Shown: positions 25,901-34,164, numbered from the stretch's first letter. The stretch: DNA of 64,000 nucleotides from Paenibacillus sp. JJ-223 (GCF_927798175.1 NZ_CAKMMP010000023.1:23837-87836), one strand, 5' to 3'. Numbers and translations: made by a program. The notes: generated by a model from the letters alone, not told the origin.

Positions 25901-26668
25901 GACCGGATCATGGAACTGACGGAAGCGGCGGACGATGCGATGGCCGTCGCGGCCGGGATGGTGGTGTCCGTGAAGTCGATCACGACGAAACAGGGCAAGG
26001 CGATGGCGTTCATGGAGCTGGAAGACCAGATCGAACGCTGCGAAGTGGTTCTCTTTCCCGAAGTATGGCGGCGGAGCCAGCAGTATGTCGGGAAAGGCGA
26101 ACTGCTCGTCGTGCGTGCGCGCGTACAGCACCAGGACGAGGGGTTCAAGCTGCTGGCCGAGGAAGTGGCGCCGCTCGGTCCGGCGGCACTGGAACAGCAG
26201 CTGCGCAGCCGCGAACGGCGCGGCCGGTCCGGCAGCGGCAGCGCCTCGCGCCCGGCAGCCGGGGCACGGCAGCCGGTTGGCGCGGGAGCCGCTCAGCAGC
26301 GGAGCGGGGCAGGCGATGGCGCAGCAGGGCCGCGCGGCGGAGCCAGCTCAGGCAGCGGCGGCGGAGGATCGGCAGCTGCCCGAGCGGCGGCTGGCCAAGC
26401 CGATGGCGGAGCCGTGCAGGAGCGGCGCGCCCCGGCAGCGGAGCAGCGGGTGTTCGTGAAGATCACGCCGCAATCGGAACAGCCCGAGTTGCTGGAGCGT
26501 CTGAAGCAGCTGCTGCAGCGGCATCAGGGACCCGTGGCCACGGTGCTCTTCTATGAGCGGCAGCAGAAGCTGCTGGCACTCAGCGATGCTTACCGCATCA
26601 AACCTTCGCCGGAATTGTTCGCCGAGATGGAGAACATGCTGGGCAAGGACACGGTCCGAATCAAATGA
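22943..26668 (+). CDS. dnaE: DNA polymerase III alpha subunit DnaE
   Basis: 1241 residues. The N-terminal PHP domain (F-V-H-L-H-V-H-S-E-Y-S-L-L-D-G) is followed by the polymerase core with PGRGSSAGSLVAY and PDIDIDFSDERRDEV holding the catalytic aspartates, an HhH/tandem region (RANYGFPRAHAAAYG-type FANYGFPRAHAAAYGVL), and an OB domain (VAAGMVVSVKSITTKQGKAMAFMELED). This is the error-prone lagging-strand polymerase paired with PolC in Firmicutes. Unusually, the OB domain and the last ~70 residues are separated by about 78 residues of Gly/Ala/Ser/Arg/Gln-rich low-complexity sequence (about 1091-1168), encoded by very GC-rich DNA. A terminator follows. Confidence 0.95.
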   Translation: MSSFVHLHVHSEYSLLDGAARIPDLVNKAADLGMTALALTDHGVMYGAIPFYKACVQRGIKPIIGCEAYMTAGSRKERGSRKDQPIHHLILLAKNMTGYRNLMKLCSIGHLEGFHYKPRIDMESLAEYHEGIICMSACLGGEVPQHLLHGREEEARRAALRYKAIFGSDFYLELQDHGLPEQKRVNPQLIRLAEELDIPLAATNDVHYLNEEDAELQDVLICIGTGKTVDDDTRLRIGTNQLYLKSGQEMARLFPHVPQALENTVRIAEACELELEFGKSILPEYRPLPDGMTPSEYLRQLCVEGMHSRYAETPRWTDPELKSELEQRLDYELQVIDSMGFSDYFLIVWDFIAYAHREGIVTGPGRGSSAGSLVAYTLRITDVDPMKYNLLFERFLNPERISMPDIDIDFSDERRDEVIEYVAQKYGKGHVAQIITFGTMAARAAVRDVGRALNVPYGEVDKAAKLIPAQLGISIERAMEASPELKGLYETKPRTRELLDMAVRVEGKPRHASTHAAGVVISRDPLTDAVPLQEGSEGTALTQYSMENLEAIGLLKMDFLGLRTLSIIERCLRWIGETGEVPDFRHIPDNDAATYEMLGRGDTMGIFQLESAGIRRVLKELRPSVFEDIISVLALYRPGPMEFIPKYIQGKHGEIEVEYPHKDLEPILKDTYGIIVYQEQIMQIASRMAGFSLGEADLLRRAVSKKKREVLDEERGHFVQGSLKQGYGETEADHVYDMIVRFANYGFPRAHAAAYGVLAFQTAYLKAHYPVHFMASMLTAVMGSHRKVAEYVVECRRMGIEVLPPDVNQSGILFTPVFDFTEGGDRRIASEGMQAHSKRGSIRFGLAAVKNVGTQAMESIMQVRKERPFDSLLDFCRRVDLRVCNKRVIESLVQAGAFDTLPGHRAQLLAMLDETVEAALKWRKEREDLQIQLFDFVETPNWEIDYPEIPPYSATQQLELERELLGLYLSGHPLDDYEALLESSGADRIMELTEAADDAMAVAAGMVVSVKSITTKQGKAMAFMELEDQIERCEVVLFPEVWRRSQQYVGKGELLVVRARVQHQDEGFKLLAEEVAPLGPAALEQQLRSRERRGRSGSGSASRPAAGARQPVGAGAAQQRSGAGDGAAGPRGGASSGSGGGGSAAARAAAGQADGGAVQERRAPAAEQRVFVKITPQSEQPELLERLKQLLQRHQGPVATVLFYERQQKLLALSDAYRIKPSPELFAEMENMLGKDTVRIK

Positions 26669-26704
26669 TTTGGGGCCAACGCGGGCCTCAAGGCATCATG
26701 TCAA

Positions 26705-26731
26705 GCCTGTCCGGAACCGGACAGGTTTTTT
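26705..26731 (+). terminator. Rho-independent terminator of dnaE
   Basis: CCTGTCCGG and CCGGACAGG form a perfect stem with a two-base loop, followed by six T. Confidence 0.93.
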
Positions 26732-26900
26732 GATCCTTGTCATCATCCGGGGTGACGCAGAGGACGGAATCCGTATGGAGAAACAAAGCGCTGGGCGCCA
26801 TTCGTCGCATTTTTTATGAACATTTCACCGGCTTGCCGCATACACTTGAGAACACCAAAGAACCTGACGGTCCTTGAGGAGCGAGACGGGAGGCCAAATG

Positions 26901-27392
26901 ATGTCATATGAAATTGTCGAAGCGATGCTGTCCAGACGGGGCGTCGGGCTTGATTCCATTGCGAAAATTGTTTACCAGCTGCAAATCGGGTATCATCCTG
27001 ATCTGACCATGGACGATTGCGTCAACAGCGTAAAGGCCGTGCTGCATAAACGTGAAGTGCAATATACCCTGTATACGGGAATTGCGCTGGATGAGCTTGC
27101 GGAGAAACGCTTGCTGCCCCAGCCGCTTCAGGCCATTATGGAAGCCGACGAATCCCTGTACGGGGTGGACGAGACTCTGGCCCTGGGCATTACCCATGTG
27201 TTCGGCATGATTGGTTTAACCAGCTTTGGTTATTTGGATAAAGAAAAAATCGGGGTGATCCGGGATCTGAATGAGCATGGTACAGGCATCCACGTCTTTC
27301 TTGACGACCTTGTCGCTGGTCTGGCCGCGGCCGCCTCTGCAAGAATCGCCCACAACAACGTCAAGGCCAAAAAATATCCTGCAGGAGAATGA
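26901..27392 (+). CDS. Phosphatidylglycerophosphatase A family protein (YutG-like)
   Basis: 163 residues from the second of two adjacent ATGs (GGGAGG seven bases upstream; the start could be one codon earlier). The sequence matches the PgpA/YutG family: VEAMLSRRGVGLDSIAKIVYQLQ, DDCVNSVKAVLHKREVQYTLYTGIALDELAE and a C-terminal NEHGTGIHVFLDDLVAGLAAAA. Proteobacterial PgpA is a membrane enzyme; the Firmicute form is soluble and its reaction is less certain. No linked partner gene. Confidence 0.8.
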   Translation: MSYEIVEAMLSRRGVGLDSIAKIVYQLQIGYHPDLTMDDCVNSVKAVLHKREVQYTLYTGIALDELAEKRLLPQPLQAIMEADESLYGVDETLALGITHVFGMIGLTSFGYLDKEKIGVIRDLNEHGTGIHVFLDDLVAGLAAAASARIAHNNVKAKKYPAGE

Positions 27393-27644
27393 ACATGGAT
27401 CTGCCGCATTTCTGAAAACAGCCATGGGCGGCATGCGCTGCCCTGCCGGATAAGATTGCTCCCCATCAGGAAAATTCAGGATAGATGAGCCGGTCGGACC
27501 GTGTTGCAATACAGGACGAATGTCCTTCAAATTGCAGATTTCTTCCGTACAGTCCCGAACCCTTCCTTGCAGAAAAAAAGTGAGGTATGTTATCATTAGT
27601 CCAATATACGGGCTCTGAACATTAGCTTAGGGGGCGGACGAGGA

Positions 27645-27833
27645 ATGTGGACGGTGATTTACATTGCACCGACAGCAAAGGTTGCGGACAAGATCAAAAC
27701 CAAGCTTTCGGAAGAAGGTTTTCTGGTACAGACCCGTCCCATCAGTGTATCCAAGCAACAATACGAGATTCGCGTCCCTTCCGGGGAGTTGGAAGAGATT
27801 CAGGAAGTGCTGAACTCGATTCTGCATTCCTGA
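27645..27833 (+). CDS. Small conserved protein upstream of accD
   Basis: 62 residues: MWTVIYIAPTAKVADKI, then KLSEEGFLVQTRPIS, then QYEIRVPSGELEEIQEVL. The strand-helix-strand-strand-helix pattern suggests a small ferredoxin-like fold. ATG follows GGGGGCGGACGAGGA. I do not know its role; small proteins of this type next to accDA have been labelled 'glutamate decarboxylase' in some Firmicute genomes, which cannot be right for this size. Confidence 0.6.
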   Translation: MWTVIYIAPTAKVADKIKTKLSEEGFLVQTRPISVSKQQYEIRVPSGELEEIQEVLNSILHS

Positions 27834-28251
27834 TTCGTTCAATAGAAGACGTGCCTTGGCGCATGAAGGAGTACCGATGAACCGGTACATAAGGGATTGA
27901 CCGCACAGGGAGAGAGAGGAATCGACTTGCACGTATCGTTATGCTGCTGTCCTTCCTTCTTTTTTTGTTAGGACAAGATCGGACCGGTGATGCCGTGCCC
28001 TTGCGCCAGCACAGATTCAAGCATTCGCTCAGGCAATCTTTCGGTGATTGCGGCAGCATAGGGCGGTAATGATGCTGACCGCTGGTGGCTGCCCGTGCCG
28101 GCGGATTGTTTTGTTGTGGACGGATGAGACAAGCCCCGCGGCACCGTGCTGCTCGTAAGCGGTTTACCGCAGTCGTTCAGACTATTGAGGCATTAATGTG
28201 ATGGGCTGAGTGTGCTGCGGATATCAAATCAACAGCTGGAGAGGTGTAGTT
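27834..28251 (+). other. Noncoding stretch before accD
   Basis: About 418 bases without a supportable gene. Visible items are a short inverted repeat GTACCG-ATGA-ACCGGTAC near 27873, a T-run (cttctttttttg) near 27958, and GCGGTTTACCGC near 28160. I recognise no riboswitch, T-box or FapR-type site. It may contain the accDA promoter and leader. Confidence 0.3.
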
Positions 28252-29145
28252 GTGTTCAAAGATATATTCCAGAAGAAACGGAAGTACGCTACCATACCTT
28301 CCGAGCGTGCAGTTCGTGGCGAAGGCCAGGAAACTGAGGAACGCCCAAAACGTGAAATACCCGAAGGGCTTATGAACAAGTGCAGCAAATGCGGCACGAT
28401 TCAATATAGCAAGGAACTGGAGAAAAATTTGAAAGTTTGCCCTGCATGCGGCTACCATATGCGCTTGAACGCGATGGAGCGCATTGCCATGGTGCTCGAT
28501 GAGACGGGGTTCGTGGAATACGATGCCGACATGGTATCGGTAGACCCGCTCGGCTTCCCGGGATACAGCACCAAACTGGAGCAGCAGCGGTTGAAGTCTG
28601 GGCTGAAGGAAGCGGTGATCACCGGCGAAGGCACCATCGAAGGACTGCCTGTCGTCGTTGCCGTCATGAGCTTTGATTTTTTTACAGGCAGCATGGGCTC
28701 GGTAGTGGGTGAAAAAATTACGCGTGCGATCGAGAAAGCGACGGAAAAACGTCTGCCTTTGATCATTTTCTCCACGTCCGGCGGTGCCCGGATGCAAGAA
28801 AGCATTCTCAGCTTGATGCAGATGGCGAAAACAAGCGCGGCGCTGTCACGCCTTGACGAACAGGGCGGATTATATATATCGGTCATTACGGACCCGACGA
28901 CGGGTGGTGTATCCGCAAGCTTTGCGAGCCTGGGCGACATCATTATCGCAGAACCGGGAGCCGTCTTTGGTTTTGCGGGCCGAATCGTCATCGAGCAGAC
29001 GATCCGCCAGAAGCTGCCGGACGATTTTCAGACTGCGGAGTTCAATCAGCAGCATGGACAGCTGGACCTGGTCGTTCATCGCAAGGAATTGCGGTCCACG
29101 CTGGGTAAACTGCTGGATATGCACAGTGAAAAGGGAGGGGTCTGA
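28252..29145 (+). CDS. accD: Acetyl-CoA carboxylase carboxyltransferase subunit beta
   Basis: 297 residues from the GTG behind GGAGAGGTG. The N-terminal C4 zinc ribbon (Cys44, 47, 63, 66) is intact and the carboxyltransferase core carries SGGARMQESILSLMQMAKT and DPTTGGVSASFASLGD. With AccA it transfers carboxyl from biotin to acetyl-CoA, forming malonyl-CoA for fatty acid synthesis. The stop codon TGA shares its A with the ATG of accA, so the two subunits are made in a coupled way. Confidence 0.96.
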   Translation: MFKDIFQKKRKYATIPSERAVRGEGQETEERPKREIPEGLMNKCSKCGTIQYSKELEKNLKVCPACGYHMRLNAMERIAMVLDETGFVEYDADMVSVDPLGFPGYSTKLEQQRLKSGLKEAVITGEGTIEGLPVVVAVMSFDFFTGSMGSVVGEKITRAIEKATEKRLPLIIFSTSGGARMQESILSLMQMAKTSAALSRLDEQGGLYISVITDPTTGGVSASFASLGDIIIAEPGAVFGFAGRIVIEQTIRQKLPDDFQTAEFNQQHGQLDLVVHRKELRSTLGKLLDMHSEKGGV

Positions 29146-30177
29146 ATGGCGGGTGAGTTGCCATATGAAGCGCCTCTGGTTGAGATGCGCAAAAAGATTG
29201 AAGAACTGATCCAGTTCGGCCAGGAGAAAGGCATCGATTTTACGGAGGAAATTGCCAGGCTGGAAGAGCGATATCAACGTTTGGAAGAGGAGATTTATTC
29301 CGGAATTACGGCTGCACAAAAAATGCATTTGGCGCGGCATCAGCAGCGTCCGACCGCTCTTGACCTGATTCAGCTTGTTTTCACCGATTTCATAGAATTG
29401 CATGGGGACCGCATGTTCGGCGACGATTTGGCCGTCGTAGGGGGCCTTGCCAGATTGAACGGACAAACGGTGACCGTGATCGGGCAACAGCGGGGGAAGG
29501 ATACGAAAGACAACATCGCCCGTTTTTTCGGGAGCGCGCATCCGGAGGGATTCCGGAAAGGGCTGCGCCTGATGAAACAGGCGGACAAATTCGGCCGCCC
29601 AATTATTACGTTTATTGATACTAAAGGGGCGTATCCGGGTAATACTGCAGAAGAGAGAGGCCAATCCGAAGCCATTGCCCGCAACCTGCTGGAAATGGCC
29701 AAGTTGTCCGTGCCCGTCATCGTTGTGGTGATTGGCGAAGGCGGCAGCGGCGGTGCGCTGGCTTTTGCCGTGGGCAACCGCGTGCTGATGCTTGAGCATG
29801 CCATCTATTCGGCCATTTCCCCGAACGGCGCTGCGTCGATTCTGTGGAAGGACGCTTCCAAGGCAGATCAGGCGGCAGAGGCGATGAAAATTACCGCGAG
29901 CGACCTGCTCGATATGCAGGTGATTGAGGAGATCGTTCCCGAGCCGCGCGGAGGAGCTCATCGCAATTACGAAGAAACCGCGGAGGTTATTCGCGAAGCC
30001 CTTGTTCGTCATTTGGGCGAAATCGGCAGCTGGAGCGGGGAGCAGCTTAGACAGGATCGTTATGAAAAATTCCGCAAAATCGGATCCGTTTCATTCGAAA
30101 AGCCAGCGGAAGCGGAGGCCTCCGAACCGCCCGTGGAAGCTGAACCGGTGAGAAATTTGTCGGGAAATGCGGAATGA
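29146..30177 (+). CDS. accA: Acetyl-CoA carboxylase carboxyltransferase subunit alpha
   Basis: 343 residues. Family motifs: HQQRPTALDLIQLVFTDF, GDRMFGDDLAVVGGLA, FIDTKGAYPGNTAEERGQSEAIARNL, and VIGEGGSGGALAFAVGN forming the oxyanion region. The last ~35 residues are an acidic, low-complexity tail (AEAEASEPPVEAEP) beyond the usual end. The ribosome site GGGAGGGG lies at the end of accD. Partner of AccD in the alpha2-beta2 carboxyltransferase. Confidence 0.96.
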   Translation: MAGELPYEAPLVEMRKKIEELIQFGQEKGIDFTEEIARLEERYQRLEEEIYSGITAAQKMHLARHQQRPTALDLIQLVFTDFIELHGDRMFGDDLAVVGGLARLNGQTVTVIGQQRGKDTKDNIARFFGSAHPEGFRKGLRLMKQADKFGRPIITFIDTKGAYPGNTAEERGQSEAIARNLLEMAKLSVPVIVVVIGEGGSGGALAFAVGNRVLMLEHAIYSAISPNGAASILWKDASKADQAAEAMKITASDLLDMQVIEEIVPEPRGGAHRNYEETAEVIREALVRHLGEIGSWSGEQLRQDRYEKFRKIGSVSFEKPAEAEASEPPVEAEPVRNLSGNAE

Positions 30178-30282
30178 TGTGACGAAATTCCTATACAAAT
30201 GCTCAAAAATGTAGTAAATTTAATAGTTGGAAAAAGAAAAAAACAGATAAAGAGAGACCTTTAAAATCGGAGGAAACCCAAA

Positions 30283-31710
30283 ATGCGCAAAACGAAAATC
30301 GTTTGTACCATCGGACCATCCAGCGAATCGCTGGAGAACACGAAGAAATTGATTACGGCCGGCATGAATGTAGCCCGTCTGAACTTCTCCCACGGTGATT
30401 TCGATGAGCACGGCGGACGGATCAAAAACATTCGCCAAGCAAGCGAAGAATTGAACAAAACAGTAGCTATTCTGCTGGACACCAAAGGACCGGAAATTCG
30501 GACAGGTAAACTCGAAGTTGAATCGATCGATTTGGTTCAGGACGAGTACATCACGTTGACAACAGAAGAAATTCTGGGCAACAAAGATCGTATTTCCATT
30601 ACGTATGCAGATCTCCCGAAAGATGTAGCGCCGGGATCTACCATTCTGATCGACGACGGTCTGATCGGACTTACCGTTGTGGAAGTACAAGGCACCGAGA
30701 TCAAATGCCGCATCGTTAACGGCGGTACGATCAAAAGCAAAAAAGGTGTTAACGTTCCAGGCGTTGCCATTTCTCTGCCGGGTATTACGGAAAAAGATGC
30801 GAACGATATCGTATTCGGTATCGAACAAGGCGTCGATTTCATCGCGGCTTCTTTCGTGCGTAAAGCAAGCGACGTGCTGGAAATCCGCGAATTGTTGGAA
30901 AAACACAATGCAGGCCATATTCAAATCATCTCCAAAATCGAGAACCAACAAGGTGTCGACAACCTGGACGAAATCCTTGAAGTGTCCGACGGCCTGATGG
31001 TTGCCCGTGGAGACCTGGGTGTTGAAATTCCTGCGGAAGAAGTGCCATTGGTACAAAAACGCATGATCGAAAAATGTAACGTTGCTGGCAAACCGGTTAT
31101 TACGGCAACACAAATGCTGGATTCCATGCAGCGCAACCCGCGTCCTACTCGTGCGGAAGCTTCCGACGTAGCGAACGCGATTTTCGACGGCACGGATGCC
31201 ATCATGCTTTCGGGCGAAACGGCTGCCGGTAAATATCCGGTAGAATCCGTTCTGACGATGTCCCGCATCGCCGAAAAAGCGGAATCTGCGCTTCCTTACC
31301 AGGAGCTGTACCTGAAACAACGCGTGGCTCAACAAACGACGGTTACGGAAGCGATCAGCCAATCGGTTGCGCTGTCCGCTCAAGACCTGAACGCCAAAGC
31401 GATCATCACTTCCACGGAATCCGGCCATACGGCTCGCATGGTATCCAAATACCGTCCGGAAGCTCCGATCATCGCGGTAACAACGGAAGACAGAACTTCC
31501 CGCCGCCTGGCGCTTGCTTGGGGCGTTACGCCGGTGAAAGGCAGACGTTGCGATTCGACGGATTCCTTGTTCGAGAACGCAATCGAAGGCGGTCTGAAAT
31601 CCGGCATTGTCAAAGAAGGAGATCTGGTTGTCATCACTGCGGGTGTACCTCTGGGCCGCTCCGGTTCCACCAACCTGATCAAAGTTAGCCAAATTCCAAA
31701 CAACGCTTAA
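30283..31710 (+). CDS. pyk: Pyruvate kinase
   Basis: 475 residues: MRKTKIVCTIGPSSES at the start, KIENQQGVDNLDEIL, VARGDLGVEIPAEEVP (active-site region) and PTRAEASDVANAIFDGTDA. Converts phosphoenolpyruvate and ADP to pyruvate and ATP. The B. subtilis enzyme has an additional C-terminal PEP-utiliser-like domain (585 residues); this copy lacks it. Codon use is strongly biased, as expected of a highly expressed gene. Unlike B. subtilis there is no pfkA between accA and pyk. ATG follows ATCGGAGG. Confidence 0.96.
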   Translation: MRKTKIVCTIGPSSESLENTKKLITAGMNVARLNFSHGDFDEHGGRIKNIRQASEELNKTVAILLDTKGPEIRTGKLEVESIDLVQDEYITLTTEEILGNKDRISITYADLPKDVAPGSTILIDDGLIGLTVVEVQGTEIKCRIVNGGTIKSKKGVNVPGVAISLPGITEKDANDIVFGIEQGVDFIAASFVRKASDVLEIRELLEKHNAGHIQIISKIENQQGVDNLDEILEVSDGLMVARGDLGVEIPAEEVPLVQKRMIEKCNVAGKPVITATQMLDSMQRNPRPTRAEASDVANAIFDGTDAIMLSGETAAGKYPVESVLTMSRIAEKAESALPYQELYLKQRVAQQTTVTEAISQSVALSAQDLNAKAIITSTESGHTARMVSKYRPEAPIIAVTTEDRTSRRLALAWGVTPVKGRRCDSTDSLFENAIEGGLKSGIVKEGDLVVITAGVPLGRSGSTNLIKVSQIPNNA

Positions 31711-31738
31711 TGGTTCGTAAGAACATCGAAGCAGCATG

Positions 31739-31773
31739 AAGCAATGGGGCGTTTTGCGCCCCATTGCTTTTTA
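31739..31773 (+). terminator. Rho-independent terminator of pyk
   Basis: GCAATGGGGCG and CGCCCCATTGC form the stem around TTTTG, followed by five T. Confidence 0.93.
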
Positions 31774-31798
31774 TTTCGAATCAAAGGAGGCAGGGACA

Positions 31799-32305
31799 AT
31801 GCAGCATTCGGGCAATGGCAATTGGTACATGACAAAGCTCCGCGTTCGGTATCAGGAGAGCGACCAGATGGGGGTCGTGTACCATATGAACTACGTGAAC
31901 TGGTTTGAGATCGGCAGGACCGAGACGATTCGCCAAATGGGGTATTCATATCGTAAAATAGAGGAGCAGGGGTTTCTGCTTCCCGTCACCGGATTGGATG
32001 TAAAATATCACAAGCCGGCCCGGTATGATGATGAAATCATGATTTTTACCCGAATTGCTGCGTTTAGCGGCTTGCGCCTGAATTACGAGTATGACGTGAG
32101 ACGCATGACTTCAGACTCTCCCGGTCAGGCTGACGGCGAGCTGCGGGTATGGTCATCCGAGGAATCGCTTCCCGGAGAACGTTTGGTTACCGGTGCTACC
32201 CAGCACGTATGGGTGAACCGGGACTGGAAGCCGGTCAGGCTGGATAAGGCAGCCTCTGAGCTTTACAGCGCGCTTGAGAAAGTGTGGCTTTCAGGAAAGG
32301 GGTAA
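31799..32305 (+). CDS. 4-hydroxybenzoyl-CoA thioesterase (YbgC-like hotdog) family protein
   Basis: 168 residues from the ATG with AAAGGAGG eight bases upstream; a longer frame starts inside the pyk terminator and is rejected. The motif RYQESDQMGVVYHMNYVNWFE carries the catalytic aspartate (Asp22) of the YbgC/4HBT family, placed against the long helix. The protein probably hydrolyses an acyl-CoA or acyl-ACP thioester. It ends 6 bp before fxsA, so both are cotranscribed. Confidence 0.87.
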   Translation: MQHSGNGNWYMTKLRVRYQESDQMGVVYHMNYVNWFEIGRTETIRQMGYSYRKIEEQGFLLPVTGLDVKYHKPARYDDEIMIFTRIAAFSGLRLNYEYDVRRMTSDSPGQADGELRVWSSEESLPGERLVTGATQHVWVNRDWKPVRLDKAASELYSALEKVWLSGKG

Positions 32306-32311
32306 TTCGCA

Positions 32312-32707
32312 ATGCGAAGATGGATGTGGGGCATATTATTGATTGTTCCGGTCATCGAACTGTTTGGTTTTATTGTTATGAGCGACTGGATCGGGGCTGG
32401 AAAGACGCTGCTGCTCATGCTTCTCACGTCCTTGATCGGTATAGCCATGCTGCAATTTGAGGGACGGAAAGTGCTCTATGACGCAAGAGCAGAAATGGAG
32501 CGCGGACAGGTGCCCGGCCGAAAAATGGTGGATGGGCTGTTGGTGTTCGTTGGCGGTTTTCTTTTGCTGATTCCCGGTTTTGTTACGGATCTGATCGGGT
32601 TTACGCTTGTCTTTCCGATAACACGCGCCGTATACCGCTTGTTCTTCCTGGGGTGGCTTGAGAAAAAAATGAAAAACGGCAGCATCACATTTTACCGCCG
32701 ACGGTGA
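32312..32707 (+). CDS. fxsA: FxsA family membrane protein
   Basis: 131 residues with the FxsA pattern: MRRWMWGILLIVPVIELFGFI, a polar turn, LLLMLLTSLIGIAML, a conserved QFEGRKVLYDARAEMERGQVPG loop in two parts, and LLLIPGFVTDLIGFTLVFP. E. coli FxsA interferes with F-exclusion of phage T7; the B. subtilis homologue YtzA has no defined role. Located as in B. subtilis next to ytvI. Confidence 0.87.
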   Translation: MRRWMWGILLIVPVIELFGFIVMSDWIGAGKTLLLMLLTSLIGIAMLQFEGRKVLYDARAEMERGQVPGRKMVDGLLVFVGGFLLLIPGFVTDLIGFTLVFPITRAVYRLFFLGWLEKKMKNGSITFYRRR

Positions 32708-32739
32708 CATGAAGGTTGTCCGGAACTGGCGTATTCATT

Positions 32740-32788
32740 GAAAAGAGGCTTCGTGCTGCAGCATACGCTGCAAGCGATGCCTCTTTTG
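32740..32788. terminator. Bidirectional terminator between fxsA and ytvI
   Basis: AAAAGAGGCTTCG and its complement CGATGCCTCTTTT form the outer stem; TGCTGCAGC and GCTGCAAGC extend it. A and T tracts lie inside the stem ends. Confidence 0.75.
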
Positions 32789-32791
32789 CGT

Positions 32792-33910
32792 TCAACGAAC
32801 CTTCCCGTTGACAACGTAGTTGCGTAAATCACGAAATACGTTGGCCCGGTTGAAGGCATCAAGAATGACCAGGCTGACCGGGCCGATGATCAGCCCAAGC
32901 ACGCCGAACAGCTTGAGTCCGACAAACATGCCGACAAGGGTAGCGAGCGGGTCCAATCCCACGCTGCTGGCCAACACTTTCGGTTCGATCATCTGTCTGG
33001 CGACGAGCACGATCAAATAGATCACGGCGATGCCGATGCCCAGATAGGGATCGCCGTTCATAAGCAGATATGCCGCCCACGGAACCATGACCAGACCAAC
33101 GCCGAGGTAAGGCAGCAGATCGACAAGTCCAATCATCAATGCAATGGTAAAGGCGGATTTGACCTGAAGGACGAGCAAACCGATCATCACGAACAGAGCC
33201 GTAATGGAAATCATGATGAGCTGGGCACGGACGTAACCGAACAAAGCCTTTCTCAAATCATTCCAGATGTCAACGATCGGTCTGCGAATGGCCGCAGGAA
33301 CCCAGCGTGAAACGGTATCGCCATGTCTGGCCCAGTTCTTGCTGATGAAGAAGGCGGCCAGCAAAATGACAATGAAAACTGCGCCCATACTCGGCAAGGA
33401 GGTCAGGAAGTTTACGATGCCGTTGAAAAAACCGGTGACGAGATCCGTGACGGCTGTTCCGACCGTTTCCGTCGTTTTGCTGATATTGTTGTTGATGGTT
33501 TCCCGATAATTGGGGTTATCTCTGTAAAAGCTGCTGATTTGCTCGATGAGGTTCTGGATCGTATCGCTTTGGGTCCAGCGAACCAATGCATCCCTGAGTT
33601 CGTCGATATGCAAGTCAAAGCTTGCCGTCAGCGAGATAACCTCCCGCACAATGCGGGTGACCGCGGCAGATAAGATGACCATTACGGCTCCGAAATAAAG
33701 AATGAGCGAAAAAGTCGCGGCCAGCCAGCGGGGAAAACGGACTTTCCTCTGAAGCACCGATACAAGCGGGTTCATGGCATAAGCGATGAGCCAGGCAATA
33801 AGGAAAGGGTACAAAAGCGGGAACAGCAGATAGATGGACACGGCAGCCAAGAGGGTCGCAATAATGACCCATAGGCCGCGGAGCAGTCGTTTCGCTACAA
33901 TTCTGTCCAC
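32792..33910 (-). CDS. ytvI: Sporulation membrane protein YtvI (AI-2E transporter family)
   Basis: 372 residues from the GTG with GGAG eight bases upstream; the longer frame lacks a site. Six to eight hydrophobic segments with the family's PLVSVLQRKV, IGLVDLLPYLGVGLVMVPW and VGMFVGLKLFGVLGLIIGPV motifs. It belongs to the AI-2E/PerM permease superfamily; the YtvI subgroup is tied to sporulation in Firmicutes. Substrate unknown. Convergent with fxsA. Confidence 0.87.
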   Translation of the reverse strand: MDRIVAKRLLRGLWVIIATLLAAVSIYLLFPLLYPFLIAWLIAYAMNPLVSVLQRKVRFPRWLAATFSLILYFGAVMVILSAAVTRIVREVISLTASFDLHIDELRDALVRWTQSDTIQNLIEQISSFYRDNPNYRETINNNISKTTETVGTAVTDLVTGFFNGIVNFLTSLPSMGAVFIVILLAAFFISKNWARHGDTVSRWVPAAIRRPIVDIWNDLRKALFGYVRAQLIMISITALFVMIGLLVLQVKSAFTIALMIGLVDLLPYLGVGLVMVPWAAYLLMNGDPYLGIGIAVIYLIVLVARQMIEPKVLASSVGLDPLATLVGMFVGLKLFGVLGLIIGPVSLVILDAFNRANVFRDLRNYVVNGKVR

Positions 33911-34146
33911 AATCACGTCTCCTTCCGAATGGGCAAGCATCAGGCTTTCGTAGACTGCATGGGAGGCAAGAGAAAACGGAATACGAGGTTACCGATCGAT
34001 CAGCTCCATTCTTTTCCTGCTTCCTAGAGTATGCCAGATCAGGAAGAAACATAGCAATGGGAAACGGAAGAATTCTCAGATTTGTATACGTACAATTAAA
34101 TATAATCAATGTAAATCCTTCGTGTTGTGTAATTGTGCGATGGCTA

Positions 34147-34164
34147 TAGTCTAGTAGACCTAGG
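34147..34164. promoter_or_regulatory. Palindromic site GTCTA-G-TAGAC
   Basis: TAGTCTAGTAGACCTAGG matches 16 of 18 bases of a site in front of the Ltp-type gene at 61059-61076, both with the core GTCT-N3-AGAC. Possibly a shared operator. It lies about 100 bp before the DUF4064-like gene. Confidence 0.35.

Noticed and set aside
24563..26131. Long minus-strand open frame (522 codons) opposite dnaE
   Set aside because: It is the mirror of a GC-rich, strongly conserved gene; its protein is rich in His, Arg and Gln, has no family resemblance and no ribosome site.
26065..26556. Arg/Ala/Gly-rich frame overlapping the dnaE linker
   Set aside because: An alternative reading of the GC-rich linker; no start signal and no recognisable domain.
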